From: Amoebidium appalachense
Lineage: Eukaryota > Ichthyosporea
NCBI GenBank assembly: GCA_963693365.1
Contig: CAVNZM010000005.1
Location: forward strand, 9,238,001-9,302,000
Length of the DNA stretch: 64,000 nt
Direction of reading: 5' to 3'
The notes beneath the pieces were generated by a model. That model made no database searches, was not told the origin of the DNA, and saw nothing but the letters and a program-made list of their open reading frames with translations. Below, in pieces: positions 1-26,256 of the stretch. The position numbers and the translations under genes are program-made. Position 1 is the first letter of the stretch, and every line of letters starts with the position of its first letter.

Positions 1-576
1 ATTTTACACTGAAGTGTGCGGCATGACCCTTATTGATGAGGTAATTTACTTCGACACCCCCCCCCCCTCCCCCCCCCCCTTCCCCTTCCCTCCCCTCTCT
101 CTCCCCCCCCCCCCCCCCCCCCGCCTCCCCCTTCTTCTTTGTCTTGTCTCCTCCCTCACCACACCTCGTGCGCGCTCACGCAATTTGGGTCTGTGGAACT
201 AAGTGTGTCAATGTGTGTGTGTGTGTGCATAAAAGCACGTGTGTGTGCGCGTGCGCGCGCGCGTGTGTGTGTGTGTGTGTGGTGTGTGTATGTGTGCCAT
301 CGAACTGGGTGGGTTGCTCTGCTCCCTTGGGTTTCTCTGTTCCCGCCTGTTCATTTCTTCTAACACAACCATCTCCCCCCCCCCCCCCCCTCCCCCCCCC
401 CCCCCCCCCCTCTTCCCCAGCCCCTCCTCTCTCCCGTTCCCACTCCACACACACTCTCCCACACATCCCTCCCCCCGCCCCCCCTGCCCCATGCACACAC
501 ATGCAATTTCTCCCCCCCTCCCCCCCCCCCCCCCCCACACACTCACACACACACACACCTATCCTCCTCCCCCCCC

Positions 577-621
<45 letters not shown>

Positions 622-1126
622 ACTCACGCACTTACCCCCTCCCTCAAACCCCCCCCCTTTTTTTTTTCCCTCCCTCCTTCCCCTCCCCTTCCCATCACAC
701 ACGTATAAGCGCACACGCACAGACACACACACACACGCACACACACACACACACACACGTACACACACACCCACACACACACCCCCATCCACCCCCCCTC
801 ACACACACATACACACACGTACACACACACACACACGTACACACACACTTACCCCCTCCCCCCCTCCCCTCCCCCCCCCCCTCGCCGCACACACACACAC
901 ACGAACACACACGAACACACACGTACACAGCTGCCCTTCCCCCAGTGGCAGTTCACCATCTACTTCCTAGCCCACCTGACTGAGGAGCAAAAGAAGTCAC
1001 TTCCTGCACCGGGCACCGAAGAGGCTCACGACTATGTTTGGAGCTTCCCCGGTACGACCCTGGAGCTGACGCATAACCACGGCACTGAAAAGGGCCCTGA
1101 GTTTAAGGTTGGGCTCTCGGGTTTTT

Positions 1127-1158
<32 letters not shown>

Positions 1159-1511
1159 GTGGGTGGGTGGGGGGGGGGGGGGGGGGGGGGGGGGGGGATG
1201 GGGGTCGTTGTTTTTCCGGTCAATATCCGAACTGGTAACAGTCTGAACACTGACCAATGAGGTAGACTTTTAAAACCCTATCTAATATTAATCTGCGTGC
1301 TCCAAGCGTTTATAGACACCATCTCGTTATTCCAAAGCAGTTCGGAAAGCCACTGACCTTCTACCCTTTAACCCATCTACCCCCTCCCTCCCCCCCTCCC
1401 CCCCACCCACCCATCCACCCAAACCCCACTCCCCTCGCCCTTTCCCTACCCCTAATCTACTCCCCCCCTCCCCCTTCTCATCTTCTTCCAACACACACAC
1501 TCGTACACACG

Positions 1512-1554
<43 letters not shown>

Positions 1555-1781
1555 ACACACACAGAACCAACACCACCACCACCACCACCACACATGTTCC
1601 TTGTCGTACCCCCACCCTTCTTGCCCCCCCCCCCCCCCCCCCCCCCCCTGCATACACACACACGCACACACACAACCCACAGTACGACAATGGGAATGTT
1701 GAGCCCCACCGTGGTTTTGGACACATTGCATTCATGGTAACACCCCCCCCCCCCCCCACCCGTCCCGCACACACACATACG

Positions 1782-1864
<83 letters not shown>

Positions 1865-2558
1865 TACCACCACCACCACCACCTTCTCATGTGTCTCTTG
1901 ACTGCACGATTATTTTGAGGTTTTTTCTTTGTAATTTCTAGCGCTTGCTTTGAAACTTTTAAATTCATAGCCTTCCCCTCCTCCCCCCCCCTCCCCCCTC
2001 CCCCCCCTCTTTCTCCCCCTCCCCCCCCCCTCCTTTCCCCTGCCCCCTGATGATGCATACTCTGGATGTGTGGTATACAATCTGCGTTGTTGTCCGTTAT
2101 GAATGTGCATTGGTTCTCTGTGACGCATTTACTCCCCCCTCCCCCCCTCCCCCCCCCCCCCCCCCCCCCCCCGCGCAAGCTTTCTCTGTGTTCCTGGTGG
2201 CCACAGTAGAAGCCAATGGGAACAAAAGTGATAAGCTGAGTATTATTCTTTGATGTAAACATTGAGTTGAGTGAGCAAGGGTGGGTGGGTGGCACCCGGG
2301 GGGGGGGGGGGGGGGGGGGGAGGGGGGGGGGGGGGGGGGGGAAGGGAAGAAGGGGGGGGGGGGGGGGGGGGGCTGCGCTCTTGAACGAAGTTCGACAACA
2401 GTGAGGTGATGTGTGTTTCTCGTTTGGCGGTCGGAAGAGTAGCCTGGTGCTTGTTCTGTTTCCTGACACTGTATGCTTTGCGTTTTCGTTCGACAGTCGG
2501 AGAGATGGAGGTTCGGGGGGGGGGGGGAGGTTGGGATCAGGTGTGTGTGTGTGTATGT

Positions 2559-2600
<42 letters not shown>

Positions 2601-3191
2601 GGTAAGATAAACGTGTTCCTATCTGTTCATTATGCACAGAAAAAAAAAAATTTTGTAAAGAAGGCTCATGATTTGCCCCCCCCCCCCCCCCCCCCCCTCC
2701 CCCCCCCCCCCCCCCCTCCGTCTGCCCCCTTCTAGGTGGATGACGTTTATGCGGCCTGTGAGTATCTGGAAACCCAGGGAGTATCCTTCCAGAAGAAACC
2801 AAACGAGGGCAGGATGAAGGGCCTGGCTTTTGCCCTCGACCCCGATGGGTATGCACAAACACCCCCCCCCCCCAAAAGAAAAAAAAAAAAAAAAAAAAAA
2901 ACACCACCACCACCGCCACCATCATTACCACTACCACACAAAAAGAGGAAAAACCACCCGTGGGGAAGAGGGGGGGGGGGGGGGGGGAGGGGGGTAGCAA
3001 AGGGGGGGGGGGGGAGGGGGGTAGCAAGGGGGGGGGGGGGGGGGGGGGGGGGGGTCTCAAGATGGTCATAATGCAAGGATTCAGAAGGCTGACGAACCCC
3101 CCACCCCCCCACCCCAATCCCTGCTACACCAAACTGCATTAAAATTTGACATGCGTGTGAGATATTGTCTTATCAACACTCATGGTTCGTT

Positions 3192-3228
<37 letters not shown>

Positions 3229-3642
3229 GAAGAGTTTTGGGAGGATGAAAGGGTTAACGGGGATAATAGGGACTGTTATATTTTTTTGGATACCCATTGC
3301 AGAATCCCAACAGAGATGCATGCCTTTTGACGATGCGTGTTTGGGCCATTTGTACGATGTTTTGTGTGGGTGTGGGTGTGTGTGTTGGTAGTGTAGGGGG
3401 TAGGGGGGGGGGGGGGGGGGGGGGGGGGATCAGGTGGAGCTATCGGGCAAATATTGAAGTTTCGTTCAGTGTCGTGTTTTTTTTGGATGCACCCCGACAG
3501 GATGGCGAATTTAATACTTGGACTGGGCAATAATAACACTTGGTATCCCCTACCATCATGCATGGCACAATAGAATCTGTATGAACGAACAATCCTGCAC
3601 TCCCACGCATGCATACACACACATGCACGCATGCACGCGAAT

Positions 3643-3721
<79 letters not shown>

Positions 3722-3763
3722 CACACCCACCGCACACACCGCACACAACACACATGCACCCCC

Positions 3764-3802
<39 letters not shown>

Positions 3803-3817
3803 CACACGCACACACAC

Positions 3818-3858
<41 letters not shown>

Positions 3859-3901
3859 CTACTGGGTTGAGATCGTGAAGAGATCGGCCGATGCCTACTA
3901 A
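1..3901 (+). CDS. GLO1: Lactoylglutathione lyase (glyoxalase I), 5' end outside the window
   Basis: Exons 1-40 (partial), 931-1107, 1683-1736, 2736-2848 and 3859-3901 (stop TAA 3899-3901) join in phase with GT-AG borders. The product matches the C-terminal two thirds of glyoxalase I, which isomerises the methylglyoxal-glutathione hemithioacetal to S-lactoylglutathione in the cytosol. Visible family landmarks are [12 protein letters not shown], the LELTHN strand carrying a metal-ligand Glu, RGFGHIAF with the metal-ligand His, and DPDGYWVEI with the catalytic, metal-bound Glu. The last intron splits the Gly codon of DPDG. The ligand nearest the N-terminus would lie upstream of the window. The protein ends in SADAY with no extra domain. 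The identification rests on family motifs and is very secure; the exon borders are also secure because all phases agree. Confidence 0.95.
41..930 (+). repeat. GLO1 intron: poly-C, (CA)n and (TG)n low-complexity sequence
   Basis: Nearly the whole intron is simple sequence: C runs at about 55-122, 374-412 and 568-607, (TG)n at about 205-295, and CA-rich tracts at about 700-930. The acceptor at 929-930 is the end of a CA-rich run. Long proline- or Thr/His-rich open frames through it are artefacts of the repeats. Confidence 0.9.
1782..1862. repeat. (CA)n microsatellite, about 80 bases
   Basis: Uninterrupted CA dinucleotides inside the GLO1 intron that follows exon 1683-1736, next to an ACC/CCA trinucleotide run. 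Confidence 0.95.
2041..2142 (+). repeat. Dispersed intronic repeat, copy A
   Basis: A stretch of ordinary-complexity DNA inside a GLO1 intron, bounded by poly-C on both sides. It is similar to 62574-62690 in an intron of the Unkempt-like gene: both contain ATGCATACTCT, then similar ATGT/TGGT, TCTGC and TCCGTT blocks in the same order, and both run into poly-C. It encodes nothing recognisable. Confidence 0.55.
3643..3858. repeat. (CA)n, poly-C, (CA)n ending at a splice acceptor
   Basis: About 75 bases of CA, then a poly-C run near 3767-3800, then a second CA run whose final CACAG at 3854-3858 is the acceptor of the last GLO1 exon. Confidence 0.9.
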
Positions 3902-4132
3902 GATCTTAGCTTTTTTTCTGATGGCCTTTCGGCACTTCCTCGCGCAAACAGTACTCCAGCCTCTTCCTGATTGGTGGATCTGGCGCCAACTCTTTCCCCA
4001 GAGGCGTGTTTAGCTTGCCCTTGTTTTCTTCTCTTTTTTCCCCTAATTTCTTTCGTTTCTTTTTCCCTCATTTTTTTCCCGCATTCATTTTGTTTTTCAA
4101 TGAAGCAAGCCCTTCTCCGTCCAACCTCTTCT

Positions 4133-4169
<37 letters not shown>

Positions 4170-4540
4170 CCCCGTTGGGCGCCCCCATTCTTCTCCTCCC
4201 CGGAGTCCCCCCTTCCCCCCCCCTCCCCCCCCCCCCCCCCCCCCCCCCTCCCAATAAAAAAAACAAACTCCGCCTGTTTCCTTTTCCCCACCTCACCAAA
4301 ACCCTCTGCCTGGCATATCCCCACTCTTGCCATGTTTTACTCTTAGCTCCGATAACTCTTAGTGTATTCATTTTAGTGTCCGTGCAATGACTTGCCAATC
4401 ACAATGGTGATTTGGTTTGTTTGTGGCAGTGGGCAGAAGTGTTTGATACTACTTGTATAAAATTTTTGTAAAATGAATGTCTCGCTAAATTGATGTAAAC
4501 TTCGTCATAAATCTCGCATTTTCCCCTTCAAATTACATGT

Positions 4541-4546
4541 AATAAA
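4541..4546 (+). terminator. Polyadenylation signal AATAAA for GLO1
   Basis: Canonical hexamer about 640 bases after the GLO1 stop, the first good match downstream on the coding strand. Assignment is by position only. Confidence 0.5.
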
Positions 4547-5080
4547 AAGAAGTGGACACAGAGCAACCGGCTGTTATATTTCTTGGCTGACTGCAGCTGG
4601 CGGAATGTTGACGCGGATATGTACATGTTGATTTATGTATCTTTTCATGTAAGTCGTTGTGGTCACATAAGCTGTGTGGTTAGAAGAATTATCGGTGTGT
4701 GCTCGTATTGTATAAATGCGCACAGAGGGGCACTGGTGACGCTCGTAGATGCATGTACATGCCCGTGTTTACACACTGTGCCAGGCAGACGCCCACAAGC
4801 ATGCGCATAGTATTGCACACATGCACACAAATTTGCAGATAACGCGTGCACGCATGCATGCACACAGTACTATCATAGTTTTGCCATGGCCAATGAGCGA
4901 ACGTTAACACCTTTCTCCCCCTCTCTCATCGATCCCGTAAACTTGCTCTCTGAGAACTAGTAGGTCTGACTCGACTCTCAGTCTACGTTTTATATTGCTT
5001 GTCTCCTCTCAGGCTCATAATTTCTCCAACCTTCCCCCCCTCCCTCCCCACCCCTCTCCCCCCCCTCTTCCGAACCCTTT

Positions 5081-5187
<107 letters not shown>

Positions 5188-5334
5188 TCCACATGCACAC
5201 CGGTACATGTATAATGATAAATACAAGGATTGACACGTGCACCATGGCACAGCTGGGCCGAGACGTCACATGAGTATTCGCACATTCTGAACCGTGCACG
5301 CGAGTGTATTGAGGTCGTGCTGGCGGTGTGCACT

Positions 5335-5410
<76 letters not shown>

Positions 5411-5594
5411 TGTGTGTGTGTGTGTGTACTCGAACCTCGAGAGTGTGGGACGGGCTAAATATGCGCAGGTTCTTATATGAAGGATACATTGATAGTAACT
5501 AATATTTAATGGTGTTATTAGAAATAAAACATAGGGATGGTTCAACAAAGGAGATGCCCGCGCGTGTGTGTGGGTGGTGATATGATAATGGTGT

Positions 5595-5631
<37 letters not shown>

Positions 5632-5765
5632 CGTTCGCGGCTTTCAGTCACCAATGCTCAGAATATTGCGCATTTGCCTTAAAAGGCAATCGCGCGATAG
5701 TCCGTTGCAGTGATAGTCCGTTGCAGTGACGAAGGGTTGAAGTTTTGTTTTCAACGTGTAACATT

Positions 5766-5910
5766 CAACAAAGTGTAACATACGCGTGTGAACACAAGTT
5801 CTACTAGTTATGTGAACGCATGCTCTACTAAGTAATTTCAACAAAGTGTAACATACGCATGTGAACACATGTCCTACTAGTTATGGGAACACATGCTCTA
5901 CTAAGTAATG
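5766..5910 (+). repeat. 73-base tandem duplication
   Basis: Copies at 5766-5838 and 5839-5910 both start CAACAAAGTGTAACATACGC and differ at only a few bases. Just upstream, near 5697-5729, a 15-base word (GATAGTCCGTTGCAGT) is also duplicated in tandem. Confidence 0.9.
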
Positions 5911-6029
5911 TAATGTGTAAAGTGCATTGAGCCGATTTGTCAGCTCGCCACAAGCTGTCTCCAGAGAAAAATGCAATCAGCGCCAAAATACTTATTTTTT
6001 GTTTCCGCTTGTGGCGAGTAACTCTGTAG

Positions 6030-13597
<7,568 letters not shown>

Positions 13598-13620
13598 TCC
13601 CCCCCCCCCCCCCCCCCCTC

Positions 13621-13660
<40 letters not shown>

Positions 13661-13900
13661 CTCACACGCGCTTCCCTCCCCCCCCCCCCCCCCATCTCAT
13701 CTCTCACCCCCTGGACCCCATCATCTCCCGAGACATGCACAGCCTCACACGTACGGCACCGTGTGGCACATCGAATGTTTTCCCCGTGTTTGAACTTCAT
13801 ATCCTCCATATTTCTCACCGTTAGAAAGGGGTCCCCTTCTCCAGTCAAAGATGCACGTATCCGCCCACGTGCGCACGTGCACACCCAGGCATATGCGCGT

Positions 13901-13989
<89 letters not shown>

Positions 13990-14187
13990 CACATGCACAC
14001 TTGCTCTATACCGTAAAGCTGATCGCAATACATTGCCCCTACAATCGACATCGACACCCCAACACCCATCGAATACCTGGATGATTTCATATGTGAATGA
14101 AGGATAGATAGTGACATCTGGTGGCCAGTCAGAGGGCGGAGGAAACGGGGGGGGGGGGGGGGGGGGAAGGGGGGGGGGGATTTGTGT

Positions 14188-14219
<32 letters not shown>

Positions 14220-14686
14220 GGAGGGGGAGGGAGGGGGGAAGGGCTAAATGCACGGGAATAGTAGGTTCTGGCGCAGAAAGATTCAGTCCTAGTGTTTTTG
14301 AATATTTATTCAATCAGAGCCATGTTTTCTTGGTGCTTGCTCCATAGTTTCGTCCCAGATATTGATTATTGCAGTGCTATAAAAACAGCAATGAGTGGGT
14401 GGGCGGGTGAGATACTTGAATGTATGCAAATACTGTATTGAATGAATGAATGGGATAAACACAAATTATGAATGGAGTGGTTGAATTGGTAGAATATCGA
14501 ATGAAATGAGTGAATGAACCGACACGGAGACGCAAATCCGCGAGGAGTTGTGTTGTGCTTTGTATCGAGTAAACTTCGTATGGTTGATCCTCCTTGTCCC
14601 GTGATCAGGATTGCTGCTAGCGCTTGGGCCAAATAGGAAATGCACGTCAAGTCCTATTTTTTCTTTCTTTTCCCTTCTTTCTTGTG

Positions 14687-14727
<41 letters not shown>

Positions 14728-15782
14728 GGTGGGTGGGTGGGTGGGTGGGTAGGGGGGCCTATGTCATGATGGATATTTATGGATTTTTGATATGGCCATG
14801 AATAAACTTTCTCGAGTATAATGTATGATGCATCAACCCTGGTTGACTTCACCTTCGACCGTGTGCATACATATTATGCAAAGGAGACAATTAAGTCGAC
14901 TCATTATATGCCGTGACCTGAAAACCATCGTCTATCCATATATGTCAGGAGAAAAAAATCATGTGGCACAGCTGTCCTGGAATATTTAAGAGTATTCAAA
15001 GTTCACACGTATGGAAACCCTAGTTTGGAATATAAAAAAAAAGAGTGCAAATACATCTCTTGTGCATCCATATCCTTTTTGCAAGTTAAAGCTGAAGAGG
15101 AAATGACGTGTGTATATATATATATCCAACAGATGTCTCGCACATTGCATGAGGATGTACCAGTATATCTACTACAACAGATGTGCGAGCACTTCCTAGG
15201 ATGGGTACATTCGAGTAAGTCAAAAACGAGGAGACAGCAAACGATTTATCCCAGTAAAATCACAATTCAACTCAACAGGATTGAATGCCTATAAGACAAT
15301 CAGATAATAAGCCGAAGTAATCAGTACCTGCTCATTCGCGCAATATATCTCCATATGGATACATAAAAGTATATAAGAGAGAAACTGAAAGTCTCATAAT
15401 GGTAATAAGTTACACCAACGACGATTGACTTCCTCAGTTCCCTTTGGTGTCACCCATACCCGACATACTCCACAATTCAGTTAACATTCCTAAAAAATAT
15501 CCCCTTCTCATGCCCAGCCCCAATAACCTGAATCTCAAAGGTGACCTGCTTGTAATCATATACGTGTCAAAGCCAGTGGTTTCAAGTTCCATTCAATCGA
15601 TATCAACAATCAGCAGTGGCCAGCGAATCACAATAGAACTTGTGGGATTGCCAATTTAATTTTTTGACACGGGAAGGAGCAGACACCCAATCACTTCGGT
15701 ACACTTGCGGCTCCTTGACGTCTGTATTCTTGCATTCTCTCCCGATCTTGCATGATTTTTAACCAGTGGCATTGCTCCATTT
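13598..15782. other. Convergent spacer between the ankyrin gene and the LRAT-like gene
   Basis: Contains poly-C and CA tracts, a (CA)n run at 13901-13987, poly-G/GA stretches near 14150-14240, a poly-T run at about 14690-14726, and a possible polyadenylation signal at 14801-14806. From about 14830 to 15780 it is ordinary AT-rich DNA with no open frame I can support. Confidence 0.7.
14801..14806 (+). terminator. Possible polyadenylation signal for the ankyrin-repeat gene
   Basis: AATAAA about 1.2 kb past the stop codon. It is the first clear hexamer on this strand, but it is distant, so the link is weak. Confidence 0.35.
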
Positions 15783-16128
15783 TTACTCCTGCGAAGGGCC
15801 CATTTGGGCCTCCAGCCGCAACCTCTCAGCCAATTGTATCAGGAAGTCCTCCTCGGCAGCTGTTGATTGGATGTCGTCGTCCGGTCCCGGCCAATGGTGT
15901 TCGACCCCCTGGTAGAAATCTTGCGCGCGATTGGCCGCTTCAGCTTCCATCCAGCCACTCTCCAGGCGTGATTTTAGCGCGCTGATCTCTTCCGCGGTGA
16001 GAAGAGGAGAGTCTGACACTGCCTTGCCTCCCTGCTATTGGTTGAGTGTCACGTTAGAACGATCCATTCTAATTTCAACCTCCTCGCCTCGACTCTTTTC
16101 CTGTCCCCCCCCTCCCCCCCCCTCCCCC

Positions 16129-16208
<80 letters not shown>

Positions 16209-16213
16209 CTCGC

Positions 16214-16248
<35 letters not shown>

Positions 16249-16354
16249 CCTCCCCCGCCCGGGGCCTGCCCTCTGTCCCGCCTTTGTCCCTCCGTTCCAA
16301 AAAAAAACTCTTCTCGGCACAGCGCCAAGATAAGAAACACAATGATATCAGGTT

Positions 16355-16387
<33 letters not shown>

Positions 16388-16487
16388 ATCTCCCTCCCCC
16401 CTCCCCCCCCCCCCCCCCCCCCCCATCTCCCTCCCCTCCTCCCCCCTCCCCCCGCCCCTTCCCTCCACCCTCCCTCCCCTCCCTCCC

Positions 16488-16518
<31 letters not shown>

Positions 16519-17190
16519 AAAAAAAAAAAAACACGGTCGCACAATGCGGCTCTGGGTAAACAAGTACAACAATGTGCTGGATGTGCGCTTTGGCTGTATG
16601 AGCCAATGAGATAAAGGCCTCGAAGACACCTCAAAACATACACGCGAATTCAAATGAGAAACCAAACAACTGTTAGAAGGAGCGCGGGGGGGGGGCTCTT
16701 CAGAACATACATTTTCCACGCATACGATTGCGAGGTGGTCAGCAAACCAGGTGTGGACAGCCCGGGCAAGGTGCTGGCAGTTGCTCCTGAGCACGTGGTA
16801 GTGGGGGTCCAATCCCCCTAGATGGCCCACCACCTCCGAGACCAAGGGACCCCACAGGCCCGAGGGTACCTCTTGCACCACCTGCTCGTGAATGGCGTGC
16901 ACCTAGGGGGATTTTAACTTCAATTTGGGACTTCAATTCATATTTTCGAATTTGGGACTTTATTTTTTTTTTGAATCAATTATTTTGTTCTTAGAAATCA
17001 AAGTGCCCTTTGATTTTTGTTATGCACGTTTACATGTTAGTTAAGGCTTGACGTGCGGCCTGCATTGAAAGAGTGTGTGTGCAGTTATGTGCGCATGTGT
17101 GCGTGTCCGCGCACGTTAACATGTGTTCTTAGCAGGAGGGGGGGTGGGAGAGGCGGGGGTCTCCGGGGAAGGGTGGGAGGGTGTGTGTGT

Positions 17191-17233
<43 letters not shown>

Positions 17234-17413
17234 CTTCATTTTCGGTTCAAGTTCGGGGTAACTCCTCCCATCGAAAGTAAACAAGGCGCTTTGTAAGAGC
17301 ACAATAACACCGAGCGGCTGTGCAGCAAGAACAACTCCCCCCCCCCCCCCTTCCCCCGGAATACAAAAGAAAAAGAAAAGAAAGAAAATAAAAAGGGAAG
17401 GGAAAAAACGACG

Positions 17414-17447
<34 letters not shown>

Positions 17448-18266
17448 GGGGGGGATAAGCTCGGCTCTCTAAAATAAAGCACTGAACGCACCTCTGTTGG
17501 GTGGCCGGTCTTCTCCATCTCCCCAAACCCCATCCAGTCGGCGGTCCACTCATCAGGTGCGTACAGTACTCTCATGGTGGCCCCATCCTTGTACATGTCC
17601 TTCACGCACACCAAGTACCCCAACCCATCCTGCAGTTTGAGCTCGCACCACCAATGTTCCGCCCGAGCGTTTTCAACGAATGTCTCATCTCCTGCAAGTT
17701 CATTGATGTAATCGACCACCACCTGCTCCACACCGTAATCTCGTGCCTGGCGGCGAAATTCTTCAACGTCGACTTTCAGCGGGCGTGACTTGAGCCGTAG
17801 CTCGCTGTAATTAGGGGATCTGGTGAGTGATGATCTGCAGCGGGGGGGGGGGGGGGGGGGGGATGGAGGGGGGGATGGAGGGGGGGGGGGGGGGGGGGGG
17901 ATGGGGGGAGGGGAAGGAGAGGGAGGCCCGCTCTATCTATATACTTTTTTAAAGATGTCTAAAATTGTGTGCGTTTGGGACGTAGGGAGGGCACGACGTG
18001 TTTCTGAACGTGTGCGTGTGTTTGTGTGTCTGTATCTGTGAGCTAATCTATGTGCAGGAGGGGTCTGCTCCATTGTGTGCACGCAACCGTCTCTTGCCCG
18101 AGTGCGGATGGATGCTGGGTTGGTTGCCTATGTGCTTGTGAGTGCAAATGCAATTAAGGCGGGTGTGTGTGTGTGTGTGGTGTGTGTGGTGGTGCCGGTG
18201 GTAGTAGTGATGATTTTTTGAGGGGTGGGGGGGGGGGGGGGGGGGGGGAGGTGGGTGGTAGGGGGT

Positions 18267-18297
<31 letters not shown>

Positions 18298-18590
18298 AGG
18301 GGGGGGGTCTCTACATACCAAATGCGTGCATCACAAGCTGCAAGCACAAGTTCATCCACATGTAGCCCGCCATTTCTTGTGTAGGCTTCCAATGCTTCGT
18401 CCACCCTCGCCTTTGCCGCCAACTCTGTAATTTTCTTCGTTGCCTTGTAGCTGGCCAACGCCAACCCGGCAAACGCAGCTAGAACTAGGGCCATGGTCCC
18501 AAGCCCGTGAAAGCCATTAGACTGTTCATGTTCATGTTCACGTTCTTGCGTGCGCCTTGTGCGTTGTGGTGTGCTCCGTGTGCTAGGCAT
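15783..18590 (-). CDS. Membrane-anchored LRAT / NlpC-P60-like protein
   Basis: Exons on the minus strand: 18319-18590 (ATG 18588-18590), 17492-17804, 16711-16902, 15783-16031 (stop TAA). They join in phase to 341 residues. After a charged, Arg/Glu/His-rich N-terminus there is one hydrophobic segment at about residues 29-47, then an Ala-rich helix. The central part has a His in AEHWWCEL (about residue 141) followed by a strand-like segment, and about 96 residues later SNCQHLARAV (Cys about 237, His about 239). This order, His on a strand then an Asn-Cys-x-His helix, is that of LRAT-type and permuted NlpC/P60-type thiol enzymes (acyltransferases, lipid hydrolases, peptidases). The activity is inference from this pattern alone. 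The C-terminal 80 residues are acidic and probably helical. An earlier GTATGC in exon three is an alternative donor. It lies head to head with MYDGF. Confidence 0.75.
16132..16206. repeat. (CA)n microsatellite in an intron of the LRAT-like gene
   Basis: About 75 bases of CA, followed by long poly-C runs to about 16508 and an A run. On the coding (minus) strand this intron is therefore TG- and G-rich. Confidence 0.95.
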
Positions 18591-19951
18591 ACTGGTGACT
18601 TTAATGATGTTTTGGAATGGGTTGCAGGCGAAGTTCAGCGAGGAATGCTTACAGAATCAAGGGTTGAAAAAGGTAAGGCAGTGTGCTATATTTCCGAGTG
18701 TTGTATGCAAAAACAAATTTGAAAGCCTAGAAGAAGGAAGCCTTTCTCGTGTTTCAAGGGATAAAAATCAATGCGTGGTGACCTTGCCGTTCAAAACAAA
18801 AGGCGGAAAGTAATGCAGTTTTTTGCAACCTTAGTAATCTCAAAGTGAAGAAAAAGGGAAGCTTGGAACCCTTTGATTTCAATAGCGTGTCAGTAGAAAA
18901 GCACGTATACAGCTTAAGGTTAGCTCGCTCACTCTCTCAAAAGTCCTCTCTCCGAATTCGCAACATTCTAAGCTTTGTTTAGCAGTAAGAACATGCCTAC
19001 AATATAACCCAAACTCCAAAACTAACTTTTACGTTTGGAGAGGACTCTAGTATGTACTTGGTCTTGGTTCTGTCAATGACATCATAGTGACTCATGATGT
19101 TCTCATCCGATTGGCTGATCACTTCTTGGCCCTTCACATATGTACATCCAGCAATTGATGAACACACTATAAATATTTTCTTTTGTATAAGTTATTATTA
19201 AACTTTAAAATGTTTTAAAAATAAATAATATACCTTGTATATATGTACATATGTTTCTGTGTCTGAATATTGGTTGTCTGAATATTGGTTGTGGGTTTGC
19301 AGCTGGTATAGCTACTAGTCTCCAAGGCAATGTACCCACTGTGCTTACGTAGGGGCTCCCTCTCGCGTAACGCACCCAGGCCTCCTAAAACGTAAGTGGC
19401 TGAGCACTACTACGCTGCGGCAACATACAAGGTATGTTGAGCCGGGCCGCAGGGAGACGGCACTCAAATATGTTTCTGTGTCTGAATATTGGTTGTCTGA
19501 ATATTGGTTGTGGGTTTGCAGCTGGTATAGCTACTAGTCTCCAAGGCAATGTACCCACTGTACTTACGTAGGGGCTCCCTCTCGCGTAACGCACCCAGGC
19601 CTCCTAAAACGTAAGTGGCTGAGCACTACTACATACGCTGCGGCAACATACAAGGTATGTTGAGCCGGGCCGCAGGGAGACAACTACATGTACATACTTT
19701 TTACACCCTCCAGAAGTTGATTGGCTAACAATGCACCTAAGCTACCATGTGATTGGGGCATTGGCCACCTAAAATTCCTCGATATGATTGGGTATCCATG
19801 CAGCCCTTTGCATTTTTTGGCCGCTTCATTCTTCTTTCCCTTTCGCGCGTCAAACCCCGCCTTCCTGTCTTTGCCCTCTCTCAGAAAAAGTTTTTCTAAT
19901 TGTATTTATATATATATTCCTGTTATTGAGTGCTGGTGGAGGAACGCAAAC
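18591..19951. promoter_or_regulatory. Divergent promoter region between the LRAT-like gene and MYDGF
   Basis: The two start codons are 1.36 kb apart and point away from each other. The region is free of the poly-C/CA runs seen in introns. Near MYDGF three ATTGG words (inverse CCAAT boxes) occur at about 19719, 19752 and 19787, and a 210-base tandem duplication sits at 19251-19681. Promoter activity is inferred from position. Confidence 0.5.
19251..19681 (+). repeat. Tandem duplication of a roughly 210-base unit
   Basis: Copies at 19251-19458 and 19470-19681 are almost identical; copy two has four extra bases. Each copy contains CTGAATATTGGTTGT twice in tandem, giving four ATTGG words in the block. 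No believable coding frame crosses it. Confidence 0.95.

Positions 19952-26256
<6,305 letters not shown>

Noticed and set aside
144-983. Long open frames of Pro, Thr-His, Cys-Val or Gly-Arg in GLO1 introns and throughout the window
   Set aside because: They are translations of poly-C, (CA)n, (TG)n, (GA)n and poly-G in all six frames, with no normal composition or family match.
13598-14313. Minus-strand frame running from about 14313 into the ankyrin gene
   Set aside because: It is open only because it crosses CA and poly-C repeats; the non-repeat parts show no coding pattern, and it overlaps a confirmed exon on the other strand.
19385-19594. Minus-strand 69-codon frame across the promoter duplication
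   Set aside because: No family match. It spans the junction of two tandem copies, so it arose with the duplication.
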